From Xylanibacter ruminicola Ga6B6 (GTDB taxonomy: Bacteria > Bacteroidota > Bacteroidia > Bacteroidales > Bacteroidaceae), in assembly GCF_000687715.1 (NCBI RefSeq), contig NZ_JHXD01000022.1:1-51573 (forward strand): a stretch of DNA of 51,573 bases. The letters run 5' to 3'. Shown here one piece after another: positions 44,584-51,259 of the stretch. A program made the translations under genes and the position numbers. The stretch's first letter is position 1; every line of letters starts with the position of its first letter. Below the pieces are notes generated by a model. That model did no database searches and was not told where the DNA came from. It worked only from the letters and a program-made list of their open reading frames with translations.

Positions 44584-45036
44584 CTAAGCATTCAGAAACG
44601 CCACCTTACGCCGATTTTCCTTAGGTCGCACCGCAAAGTGTAGCCACACGGCCCCGTAGCGATTCTTCTCTATCAGCAGTTCGTCATAATCCTGCTGCGT
44701 CTCTTTAGCATAATCGATAAGGGTTGCCGCATAGCAGATGGCCTGTTCCATACCATTAGTACGTATATCCACCGCACAGCCCGTTAGGTGATTACTGGTG
44801 GGCGCTCCCCCAACCTTCCGATTCAACTGCGGCGATCGATAACCCGAATTAATGATGATAGGTTGCGAGGCTTTCTCCCTCAACACCTCCAGCCAAACAC
44901 ACAATCGCTTTAGGTTAGCTATCGCCTCATGGCTGGGAATGTTATAAACTTCAGGATACTTGCTCCTGGTGAACTCCCCGAGCAAGAAGTGCTCGGAGAG
45001 ATTTGCTTTACTATTTAACTGTACTATTGGTTCCAT
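44584..45036 (-). CDS. M15-family peptidase (D-Ala-D-Ala carboxypeptidase-like, Peptidase_M15_3)
   Basis: 150 residues without signal peptide. Zinc ligands follow the family pattern SxHxxGxAxD: His83 and Asp90 in TSNHLTGCAVDI, and His133 in WLHFAVRP. The segment IIINSGYRSPQLNRKVGGAP is typical. Such proteins cleave peptidoglycan peptides and are common as phage or mobile-element lysis enzymes in Bacteroidales. It overlaps the preceding gene by 26 nt and is the last gene of the accessory run. Confidence 0.9.
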   Translation of the reverse strand: MEPIVQLNSKANLSEHFLLGEFTRSKYPEVYNIPSHEAIANLKRLCVWLEVLREKASQPIIINSGYRSPQLNRKVGGAPTSNHLTGCAVDIRTNGMEQAICYAATLIDYAKETQQDYDELLIEKNRYGAVWLHFAVRPKENRRKVAFLNA

Positions 45037-45415
45037 ACTTTCTTTTCTTTTTGTTTACGTTAATCGGTGTACTATTTGGAAATGCGATGCTATACGCGGC
45101 ATCCAAATCGGGTAGTTTTACGTGACGTAGGCCTAACCCTAATTTGGTGGCTACGATAGCCCTAAGCAACTCTCGATGTATGCGGGGATAGTGTCTCGGA
45201 GATAACAACAGATCGTTGCCACACACCTGCTCTTCGCTTACCACCGTATGTTTGCACACCTGCCAAATAAAGTCGTCGGTAGCTTCAGCACCGAACCACA
45301 ACTTAAGTACGTTACGCACACTGAACCGCTTATAGCAGCTTGAAAGCACGCGCCTTGTGCGCTCCAGCTGACGCCAGAGCTGCACAAAGCATGCTTGATT
45401 ATTCTGAATGTCCAT
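45011..45415 (-). CDS. hypothetical protein, 134 aa
   Basis: I do not recognise this protein. It is basic at both ends (YKRFSVRNVLKLWFG; a Lys-rich end INVNKKKRKYGTN) with a central segment HYPRIHRELLRAIVATKLGL that could be a helical nucleic-acid-binding region; no signal peptide or membrane helix. It lies between the primase-like gene, from which it is separated by a heptamer tract, and the M15 peptidase gene, which it overlaps by 26 nt. The long overlap suggests coupled translation with the peptidase. Confidence 0.65.
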   Translation of the reverse strand: MDIQNNQACFVQLWRQLERTRRVLSSCYKRFSVRNVLKLWFGAEATDDFIWQVCKHTVVSEEQVCGNDLLLSPRHYPRIHRELLRAIVATKLGLGLRHVKLPDLDAAYSIAFPNSTPINVNKKKRKYGTNSTVK

Positions 45416-45420
45416 GTTCT

Positions 45421-45452
45421 TAATGACTAATGACTATTGACTATAATGACTA
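45421..45452. repeat. heptamer tract, TAATGAC type
   Basis: TAATGAC, TAATGAC, TATTGAC, TATAATGAC: 7-nt period. The stop codon of the primase-like gene (minus TAG at 45450-45452) is at its edge. The same type flanks the palindrome at 50918. Confidence 0.75.
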
Positions 45453-47801
45453 ACTCACCTTGCGATACCCCCCATCATCGGTCAGCGATACCAACCCCTG
45501 CTTGCGCCAGTTTTTCAGCATCTGCTGCACGCTGTTGCGGGTAACATCGGCACCCTTGATGGCTACGCTGAACTGCATGGCTTGATCGAAACTGAACTGC
45601 ACATCCAGGCGCTCGTAGATGGTATCATTCTTAGAACGACGACTCCTACTGTTACTGGCAGCATAATCCCTGCTGCGATAGGCATTTTCTATGCGATCGC
45701 GAAAATAATACAACGCACTATCCAACAGCTGGTCGGCTATCACGTCGTACATATCCAGCATAGCCGGCGTCTGTGTTTTCTGCAGCATCTCCTTCCATAA
45801 GTAGGGTTTCTGCTTCAGCTGGGTTTCGGCACCATTCAGTCCGTGTTTCTGTATCAGCTGCTCGCACACCTTACACAGCATCAAGCAGCATACCATGCGC
45901 TGGGCTGTAACACAGGTACGGAATCGCTCACGAGCCTTTACACGGTCGTCGTTCATCATGGCTTCGAGTCGTATTTTTTCAAGCCAAGCCCTACCCCTAG
46001 CTTCCAGTTTTTGCAGCACCACTTCGCCTGCCATCAGCGGTAACAGATGCGCCACCTGCTGTATGCGTTCGGTCTGTCGGTCAGTCAGTACATAGGGCTT
46101 ATCCTCCAGCTTGGCATAGGTATTATCGGGCGTTTGCGACAGGGCGATACGACTCTGGAACCCATCAGTATAATTGGTTACTACACGGTACAGTGCATCG
46201 GGTGTGCCGCACATCACCACATTCCACAGCAGGTGCTTAATATGCACATTCACCGCCTCGGCACTCTTGGCCTCACGATCGTACCTACTGCCATCGTAAC
46301 TCTGACGCAGCAGTACCGAGAAATCGCTCATAGCCGAACGCCATTTCTGTGCCACGGTATCAGCCTCGGGTGTAAACGAAAATGCATGTTTACCTTCAAC
46401 GTTAGCCAATCGCTCGGCCAGGTTAGCCACCGTGTTGTTCAAGGCGATATATCGCACGGGCAGTTCTATCTCTTCGGGCTGTTCCTTCTTGTTTTTAGAG
46501 GCTCGTTTCTTTCGTCGATACTCGTCCTCCTGCTGCTGATACATCTCGTCCATAGCACTCACCTCGCTCATCCAGGCATCCACCACCGGGTCGATATCGC
46601 CCTTGCGGCTGGCAAACTCACCCACAATATATGATATCAGGTTTAGTCCGCGCACACGTCCGTGTACATCCAACTTTACACCCGTGGCCAGCGCACCGAT
46701 GCATGGACAAACCGCCGTAATAATTGGCATGGCCAATTCGGGACCTACTGCTGCCACCGAATCCTTAACACCCTGAGGCAACTTCTTAATTGACAATTGA
46801 GAATTGATAATTGACAATTGCTGGTCGTCGGTATCGATGGTATCATAGGTAGATGTGGCGAGGGCTGCCACAATCTGGTCCATCAGTCGCGAGCCCTTGG
46901 TGGGTTCCTTGCAGGCCGAATGGATAATCGAACGCATCTCGTGATCGGGTAATCCCAAGTTGGGCATCAGCGCCAGTAGCCACTCCTCGCTGTCGTCGCA
47001 AATAGAACGCAGGTTAGCAGCCAGTTGATGCAGTCGCTTGTTGCGTTCGCCTGTGTTAGGAACCCCACCCGTTCGCCGCCAAAACTCCGCAATAATATCC
47101 TTATACGCTATGCCCTTGAATGTATTTTGGCACGGATTCTTGGACGAGCCAAGCGGCAAAGCCGAGCGACACGGATTTACACGGATTTTTTCTTGGCACG
47201 AATTTCGCGAATTACACGAATTATTATCATCCGAGGACTTAATTAATCCGTGTAAATCCGTGTCATCCGTGCCTAAAACCTCTTCGAGTTCGAAGATAGC
47301 ATCATCCAGGTAAATCAGTTCATTGCCCGATGTAGTAAAAAACACGCGCGTAATATCCTTGGCACCACTATCGTAGGCCACAGATATCAGATTGCTCGCC
47401 CATTTCAGGTTCTCTTCCTGGCTCAGTTCGGACTTACGTGCAAATACCAGATGGTAGCCACCGCCACGAGCACTCTCTTCGAGCATCAACAAGCCCAGCT
47501 CATCTTTCTTACTCAGGATGCGCTCGCGGATGGCAGGCATCTCATCGGCTGACAGGTGGTCGATATCCATACCTACAGTGGTGCTCATGCGGGTGCTCCC
47601 CTTCAAGGTGTCGTCTTCGTTAGGCAAGCAACTGTAGTTCATCTGCAGCAACTTATGTTTCAGCGGCTCCTCACCATTGCGGATACGCTGCACCAGTTGC
47701 CGCTGCTCGCCACCATTTCGCAAGGCCAGATATTCCTCTCTCGAAAGGACGGGGCGCATCATCTTCGCCCCATCCTTGTAATATACTAAGTGGCAACTCA
47801 T
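45450..47801 (-). CDS. BT4734/VirE-type primase-like protein with DUF3987-like region
   Basis: 783 residues. The N-terminal BT4734-like domain (about 1-170) carries STTVGMDIDHLSADEMPAI and ESARGGGYHLVFARK, the archaeo-eukaryotic primase-like pattern. A VirE-like middle (about 225-310) has NTGERNKRLHQLAANLRSIC. The rest resembles DUF3987 helicase-like proteins, with YIVGEFASRKGDIDPV where a P-loop would be; the usual GK(S/T) is replaced, so ATP binding is doubtful. Two inserts are encoded by intergenic-type repeats: about residues 175-223 (CCGTG element) and 327-338 (AATTGAN tract). Its ATG overlaps the previous stop (ATGA). Typical of mobile or phage-like loci in Bacteroidales. Confidence 0.82.
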   Translation of the reverse strand: MSCHLVYYKDGAKMMRPVLSREEYLALRNGGEQRQLVQRIRNGEEPLKHKLLQMNYSCLPNEDDTLKGSTRMSTTVGMDIDHLSADEMPAIRERILSKKDELGLLMLEESARGGGYHLVFARKSELSQEENLKWASNLISVAYDSGAKDITRVFFTTSGNELIYLDDAIFELEEVLGTDDTDLHGLIKSSDDNNSCNSRNSCQEKIRVNPCRSALPLGSSKNPCQNTFKGIAYKDIIAEFWRRTGGVPNTGERNKRLHQLAANLRSICDDSEEWLLALMPNLGLPDHEMRSIIHSACKEPTKGSRLMDQIVAALATSTYDTIDTDDQQLSIINSQLSIKKLPQGVKDSVAAVGPELAMPIITAVCPCIGALATGVKLDVHGRVRGLNLISYIVGEFASRKGDIDPVVDAWMSEVSAMDEMYQQQEDEYRRKKRASKNKKEQPEEIELPVRYIALNNTVANLAERLANVEGKHAFSFTPEADTVAQKWRSAMSDFSVLLRQSYDGSRYDREAKSAEAVNVHIKHLLWNVVMCGTPDALYRVVTNYTDGFQSRIALSQTPDNTYAKLEDKPYVLTDRQTERIQQVAHLLPLMAGEVVLQKLEARGRAWLEKIRLEAMMNDDRVKARERFRTCVTAQRMVCCLMLCKVCEQLIQKHGLNGAETQLKQKPYLWKEMLQKTQTPAMLDMYDVIADQLLDSALYYFRDRIENAYRSRDYAASNSRSRRSKNDTIYERLDVQFSFDQAMQFSVAIKGADVTRNSVQQMLKNWRKQGLVSLTDDGGYRKVS
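46786..46820. repeat. heptamer tract AATTGAN inside the coding region
   Basis: Units AATTGAC, AATTGAG, AATTGAT, AATTGAC, AATTG on the plus strand. Read in the gene it gives QLSIINSQLSI, a 7-residue period as expected from a 21-nt (three-unit) repeat. Confidence 0.8.
47129..47278. repeat. CCGTGTAAATCCGTG palindromic element inside the coding region
   Basis: Right arm AATCCGTGTAAATCCGTG plus TCATCCGTGCC (47244-47273) is complementary to a split left arm: GGCACGGAT (47129-47137) and GACACGG...ACGGATT (47168-47187). About 30 nt with its own CTTGG/CCAAG hairpin separate the two halves. The loop holds related CACGAATT units. It is read in frame by the primase-like gene. Confidence 0.75.
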
Positions 47802-48187
47802 CCCAGCTCACCTCCTTCCAAAAGCAACTTCCTAATCATCTTGCTAGCTATGGCGTTTGCCTGTTCCGTTAGTTTCTGGGGTAACTGCCCTACCTCATCA
47901 TCATCCAGCGAGAATACAAAATAGTAGCGACCGTTACGACCGTGCGACAACGAGCAATTATCCTCACGAAACAGCGGTTTGTTCTTTGGTCGCTTAGGCA
48001 ACTCGCTCATATACACGTTGCCATCGCGCATGCCCTGCACCTTGAAGCGTCCGTTAAAAGCCTCGGCCGCCACATCCTCGCAGCACTCAAAATCAAGTGT
48101 GCGCAGTCCTGTTTCCAACTTGCCAAAGGTCATCAGACCTTCAACCATTACCTGTTCTCCTAAAATTCTGCTTTTTCTTGTTTTCAT
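47798..48187 (-). CDS. hypothetical protein, 129 aa
   Basis: No family recognised. The basic N-terminus (MKTRKSRILGEQVMVEGLMT) is followed by FNGRFKVQGMRDGNVYMSEL and GRYYFVFSLDDDEVGQLPQK, a soluble alpha/beta protein with no signal peptide. It ends in a 4-nt overlap with the primase-like gene, so it is translated together with it and may be a partner in DNA handling. That is inference from position. Confidence 0.7.
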   Translation of the reverse strand: MKTRKSRILGEQVMVEGLMTFGKLETGLRTLDFECCEDVAAEAFNGRFKVQGMRDGNVYMSELPKRPKNKPLFREDNCSLSHGRNGRYYFVFSLDDDEVGQLPQKLTEQANAIASKMIRKLLLEGGELG

Positions 48188-48281
48188 ATTTTTTCTAAGT
48201 GTTTAAGCGAGAAGAAGTTTCGGATTCCTTGGCCATTTACTCGAGAATATCCTCCTCACCCTCAACTCAGAAAATTAATGT

Positions 48282-48566
48282 TTAATGTTTAATAACTACG
48301 ATATCGGTCGCAAGTATTTCTTGGAACACCTGCCCCTGATACTCATGTGTAGAGAAACGAAGTGTGGCTGCCACCACATCACCTTCGTAGAACCTGCACG
48401 CCGCCAGATTGCCCAGCATGGCGCACACATACTCGTTTTCGAACTTCCCGCCACCCATCTCGCGCAGCACAATGTTGCACTTCTGGATGGTACCGTTTTC
48501 TGTTTTCGACGACTGTACGCCAAAGGCCTCGCCCTGGCGCACCACTTTTAAGATTTTTGTTTCCAT
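48282..48566 (-). CDS. OB-fold-like small protein (resembles DUF3127)
   Basis: 94 residues from ATG 48566 (METKILKVVRQGEAFGVQSS). Strand pattern and the segments KCNIVLREMGGGKFENEYVC and DVVAATLRFSTHEYQGQVFQ resemble the DUF3127 single-strand-binding-like OB fold. It may bind DNA in support of the primase-like protein. The upstream -7 element is at 48630-48637. A short ATTAAAC-type tract overlaps its 3' end, and the stop codon is within that tract. Confidence 0.65.
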   Translation of the reverse strand: METKILKVVRQGEAFGVQSSKTENGTIQKCNIVLREMGGGKFENEYVCAMLGNLAACRFYEGDVVAATLRFSTHEYQGQVFQEILATDIVVIKH

Positions 48567-48629
48567 AATGTGTATCAATAAATCAAATTAACACTTGTAA
48601 ATCACCGAGAAGCCTCAGGTTTACGAGTG

Positions 48630-48637
48630 CAAAATTA
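48630..48637 (-). promoter_or_regulatory. -7 element before the OB-like gene
   Basis: Minus-strand TAATTTTG, about 64 nt before the ATG at 48566. No clear -33 TTG. Confidence 0.45.
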
Positions 48638-48675
48638 AGCACTTTTTGGCATTGAAAAGCAGAAAAATAAAGGTA

Positions 48676-48712
48676 TCTCCCGACCATTTCGCAGTCGGAA
48701 ACAGTCGGGAGA
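48676..48712. terminator. 9-bp-stem hairpin between the OB-like and 170-aa genes
   Basis: TCTCCCGAC (48676-48684) and GTCGGGAGA (48704-48712) are perfect complements. The GTCGGAAA motif recurs inside and again at the 3' end of the 170-aa gene (48755-48770). On the minus strand it is followed by TACCTTTATTTTTCT, so it may end that gene's transcript. Confidence 0.55.
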
Positions 48713-48748
48713 AATATGTCGAAAACCTAGTATTTACAGGTGTTTCGG

Positions 48749-49261
48749 TTAAAGGTCGGAAATGGTCGGAATAAAATTCTCTATTGCATCAGCATCGGCA
48801 GATAACTCTTTTCGTGGTTTGGCCAATTTAAGCGATTGCCCCTGTTTGGTAAAGCATTGTGCTGCCAGTTCGTTCATGTGTGCTATGGTCATCTGTTTCT
48901 TCGCAAGCACCTCGTTATTCACCTTTACCAGCATCAGTCGTGCCGTCTCAACTGTTTTCATCCACTCTATCGGTTTAATGTCAGTTGGCTGATTGGTTGA
49001 GAAGCCCATCAGATACTGCCAGCAGCTCATCTCGGTATCAGGAGCAATAAATCCATTTCTAATCAGGAACTCGAACCACTGTTTGCCCGCTGCCTCATTG
49101 TTGTTAATAGGGAAATGAGCCACCTGGGCTACCGAGCACTCCTCGTAGCGGGCGTGCCGCCCCTCCATACGTATCTCGCGGTCGTCATCGGGCTGTGCAT
49201 TCGCACCACGACGCTCTATATACTGCGCCTCATCACCCGTCATTATTATTCTTCTTGCCAT
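48749..49261 (-). CDS. hypothetical protein, 170 aa, with TGDxAxYIE motif
   Basis: No family recognised. N-terminus ARRIIMTGDEAQYIERRG repeats the end of the HIRAN protein encoded just upstream (KRNVILTGDNASYIENKE). After a polar linker there is a helical region (EAAGKQWFEFLIRNGFIAPD, MKTVETARLMLVKVNNEVLA). No signal peptide or membrane helix. It follows the HIRAN gene by 9 nt, so the two are co-transcribed and probably act together. Confidence 0.7.
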   Translation of the reverse strand: MARRIIMTGDEAQYIERRGANAQPDDDREIRMEGRHARYEECSVAQVAHFPINNNEAAGKQWFEFLIRNGFIAPDTEMSCWQYLMGFSTNQPTDIKPIEWMKTVETARLMLVKVNNEVLAKKQMTIAHMNELAAQCFTKQGQSLKLAKPRKELSADADAIENFIPTISDL

Positions 49262-49270
49262 TGTATCTTA

Positions 49271-50272
49271 TTATTCTTTATTTTCTATATAACTAGCATT
49301 ATCGCCTGTTAATATCACATTACGCTTTTCGTGTATAGCCTTTTCATCTTCGGCTTTCTTGGCGATAGCATTTGTCATTTCTACAAATGCTATGCCTGAA
49401 ACAAATCGCCATATAACCTCGCGAGGAATATGCCGATAATATAGTTTTGAAACAAAGCGTTCGGGGTTAGCCTTCCATTCAAAGTACAAGTTTTCGGGAA
49501 ACTCTTCCAGTTCCTTTTCTACCGTCTTGGCATTATACTTTCGTTGGTGCACCATCAGATGTTTTCGTGTATCGGCCGACTGCATCTGCTCTTTCCAAAA
49601 ATCCAATACACTACCGCAACTTGTTTCTCTGCCTGTACGTCCGACCGACATTGTGAGCTCGTCAATAATCTCCTGAAACTCGTAGCGTCCGATATCCTCA
49701 AGCTTTTGTATTAGGTGCTGGCGATAGTCGCTCATTTCGCCCGAAATATCATATTTAAGATAAGCAGCAAAGCGTTTTACCAACGCAATAAAATTAGCTT
49801 GCGCTTCGTCATCCCAATCATCACGTTCGCCCAGTCTATCCATTATTTCATCGCGCATATATACCAGGTTGTCGAACTCTTCGGGGACATCGAGCACCGG
49901 ACCTGTGTATTTCCATTCTAAAAATATTTTCTGCGGATAGAGGTCGGTAGCAGGCCCTTTATATCCCGGCACCGAGCATTCGAACGTGATACACGGGTGT
50001 TTGATATTTGAGCTAACAATCAAACCCCTTAGTTTAAAATTTTCTGTACATCGTAGTGCGCCCCACACAATGGGCAGTAGATTGTACGAAACGTATCCTA
50101 CATGCCGACCTAGCCAATCGTAAGCGCGCACAGCCACCTTGTCATTGTCGTTAGCGCTTTCGGGTCTGAGAGTCATAGCATGTCCAGGCGCCTCAGCAAG
50201 AAACTCGCTGACGTGCCCATAAAGATCTTTACGGTAAGGAATACCTACTATATTTAGTTGTATAATACTCAT
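49271..50272 (-). CDS. HIRAN-domain protein, 333 aa
   Basis: Residues about 4-95 fit a HIRAN domain (VGIPYRKDLYGHVSEFLAEA, then NDNDKVAVRAYDWLGRHVGY), a fold that binds 3' ends of single-stranded DNA or damaged DNA in repair and phage-linked proteins. The rest (about 110-315) is helical and Glu/Lys-rich, with no catalytic motif I can name. It ends in KRNVILTGDNASYIENKE, matched at the N-terminus of the next gene product. Promoter at 50314-50342. Bacterial HIRAN proteins are often linked to mobile elements. Confidence 0.8.
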   Translation of the reverse strand: MSIIQLNIVGIPYRKDLYGHVSEFLAEAPGHAMTLRPESANDNDKVAVRAYDWLGRHVGYVSYNLLPIVWGALRCTENFKLRGLIVSSNIKHPCITFECSVPGYKGPATDLYPQKIFLEWKYTGPVLDVPEEFDNLVYMRDEIMDRLGERDDWDDEAQANFIALVKRFAAYLKYDISGEMSDYRQHLIQKLEDIGRYEFQEIIDELTMSVGRTGRETSCGSVLDFWKEQMQSADTRKHLMVHQRKYNAKTVEKELEEFPENLYFEWKANPERFVSKLYYRHIPREVIWRFVSGIAFVEMTNAIAKKAEDEKAIHEKRNVILTGDNASYIENKE

Positions 50273-50313
50273 AGTTGAAGTTGGTATAGGGTAAGTTAGC
50301 CCAAAAACGATGG

Positions 50314-50342
50314 CAAAGATAAATAAAAAATGTGTGTTTCAA
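50314..50342 (-). promoter_or_regulatory. HIRAN gene promoter
   Basis: Minus-strand TATCTTTG (50321 to 50314) with TTG (50342 to 50340), 18 bp apart. Confidence 0.6.
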
Positions 50343-50446
50343 GTATGGTGATTCTTTAAAATTTGCGAGTTTAAGTTTTTTTAAATGATGGCTAATGTTT
50401 CTACTCATTAACCATCATTACCTGCTAGGTAAAGCTATATTGATTG

Positions 50447-50747
50447 TTATTTCGATTTAGCTCTGGGCGAAAGACTGTTGTATGCCTCTACACCGCCTGT
50501 ACCCGATTTGTATATGATGGTATCAATAAAATAGAGATGTCCCTCATCGTCAACGAGTACATTACCATCAACGGCATCAAAAATATCATGCCTACCGTTA
50601 GGAGAGATTTGCAAGACGTTGTTCCCGCAAGTTCCTCAATCTCTTTAAGGACTCCGCACGCGAAAGCGGATGCGCTTTCCAATATGCAACCTTCGCTATC
50701 TTGATAGCGTTCATTTTCTTGTGATAATCGTTCAGAACAATCTCCAT
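50447..50747 (-). pseudogene. frameshifted small gene, polyvalent-protein kinase-like C-terminus
   Basis: The first frame starts at ATG 50747 (MEIVLNDYHKKMNAIKIAKV) and stops at 50598 with ...REQRLANLS. The frame shifted by one base continues without stop from 50635 to 50447: ISPNGRHDIFDAVDGNVLVD, then DEGHLYFIDTIIYKSGTGG. The piece GNVLVDDEGHLYFIDTII resembles the kinase-like domain found in polyvalent proteins of phages and conjugative elements. One inserted base in the TCTCC region near 50600 would fuse the frames to a protein of about 100 residues. It has an intact promoter. Decay, programmed shift or sequencing error are all possible. Confidence 0.55.
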
Positions 50748-50774
50748 TCATTTATCATTTAAAATTTATCGCTG

Positions 50775-50805
50775 CAAATATACATCTTTTTTGGATAGCA
50801 TCCAA
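50775..50805 (-). promoter_or_regulatory. promoter of the frameshifted gene
   Basis: Minus-strand TATATTTG (50782 to 50775) with TTG (50805 to 50803), exactly 20 bp apart. It lies about 28 nt before the ATG at 50747. Confidence 0.7.
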
Positions 50806-50862
50806 TTTTTTTCGGGTTTTTCTTTAGAAAAAAACCTCAATATCCTACGAGCTATTTCAGTC

Positions 50863-51010
50863 ATTAGTAGTCATTAGTCATTAGTCATTAAGAGTAGTGG
50901 AAATGTGGTGTAAGTATTAAAAGAATATATATAATATATTATATATATTCTTTTATTTAAAAACAGGGTTGTTCGAGGCTTAATGACTATTGACATTAAT
51001 GACTACTGAC
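50863..51010. repeat. inverted TAATGAC-type tracts around a palindrome
   Basis: The left tract TCATTAGTAGTCATTAGTCA and on to CATTAAG (50863-50892) and the right tract CTTAATGACTATTGACATTA and on to GACTGAC-like bases (50980-51010) are rough complements of each other. They enclose the 38-bp palindrome. This fills most of the 500-nt gap between the frameshifted gene and the HU-like gene; apart from the promoters, leader and repeats described, no gene is seen in it. Confidence 0.65.
50918..50955. repeat. 38-bp perfect AT-rich palindrome
   Basis: TAAAAGAATATATATAATA followed by its exact complement; no spacer. It can extrude as a cruciform or act as a two-way terminator between the divergent genes. 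The loop-free AT core is unusual for a terminator. Confidence 0.85.
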
Positions 51011-51083
51011 TGCACAGAAAAATTTTTTCGAGAAAAAATGAAAAAAATGGGGGAATTATTCGTAGACCGCAATCAAAATATTG

Positions 51084-51091
51084 TACCTTTG
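51084..51091 (+). promoter_or_regulatory. -7 element of the HU-like gene
   Basis: TACCTTTG. The expected -33 region (near 51060) has TTATTCG rather than TTG. Transcription from here gives a leader of about 160 nt. Confidence 0.6.
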
Positions 51092-51121
51092 CATCGTTGA
51101 AATGAATGAGACAGATGGCGG

Positions 51122-51174
51122 CCACGTGCGGCAAAACTATTTCCCACGTGCACTAAGAAATTCTACCACACGAG
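51122..51174 (+). promoter_or_regulatory. CCACGTG direct repeats in the HU-like gene leader
   Basis: CCACGTGC at 51122 and 51144, and CCACACG at 51166, exactly 22 bp apart. This is two helical turns on DNA. CCACGTG is itself near-palindromic. They lie downstream of the -7 box, so they could be operator DNA or leader RNA. Confidence 0.6.
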
Positions 51175-51186
51175 GGCGCTAGAAGC

Positions 51187-51231
51187 TCATTAAACATGAA
51201 ACGTTAAACATTAAACATTATCCATTAAAAT
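51187..51231 (+). repeat. heptamer tract, ATTAAAC type, in the HU-like leader
   Basis: ATTAAAC, ATGAAACG, TTAAAC, ATTAAAC, ATTATCC, ATTAAAA: mostly 7-nt period, as at 24131. Confidence 0.7.
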
Positions 51232-51259
51232 TATTTTTACAAACTTAAAATTTAGCATT

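Noticed and set aside
50444..50704. 86-codon plus-strand ORF
   Set aside because: Opposite the kinase-like fragment; no features and no promoter.
45421..51010. Repeated short units read as a CRISPR array
   Set aside because: Units are 7 nt, degenerate and without spacers; no cas genes.
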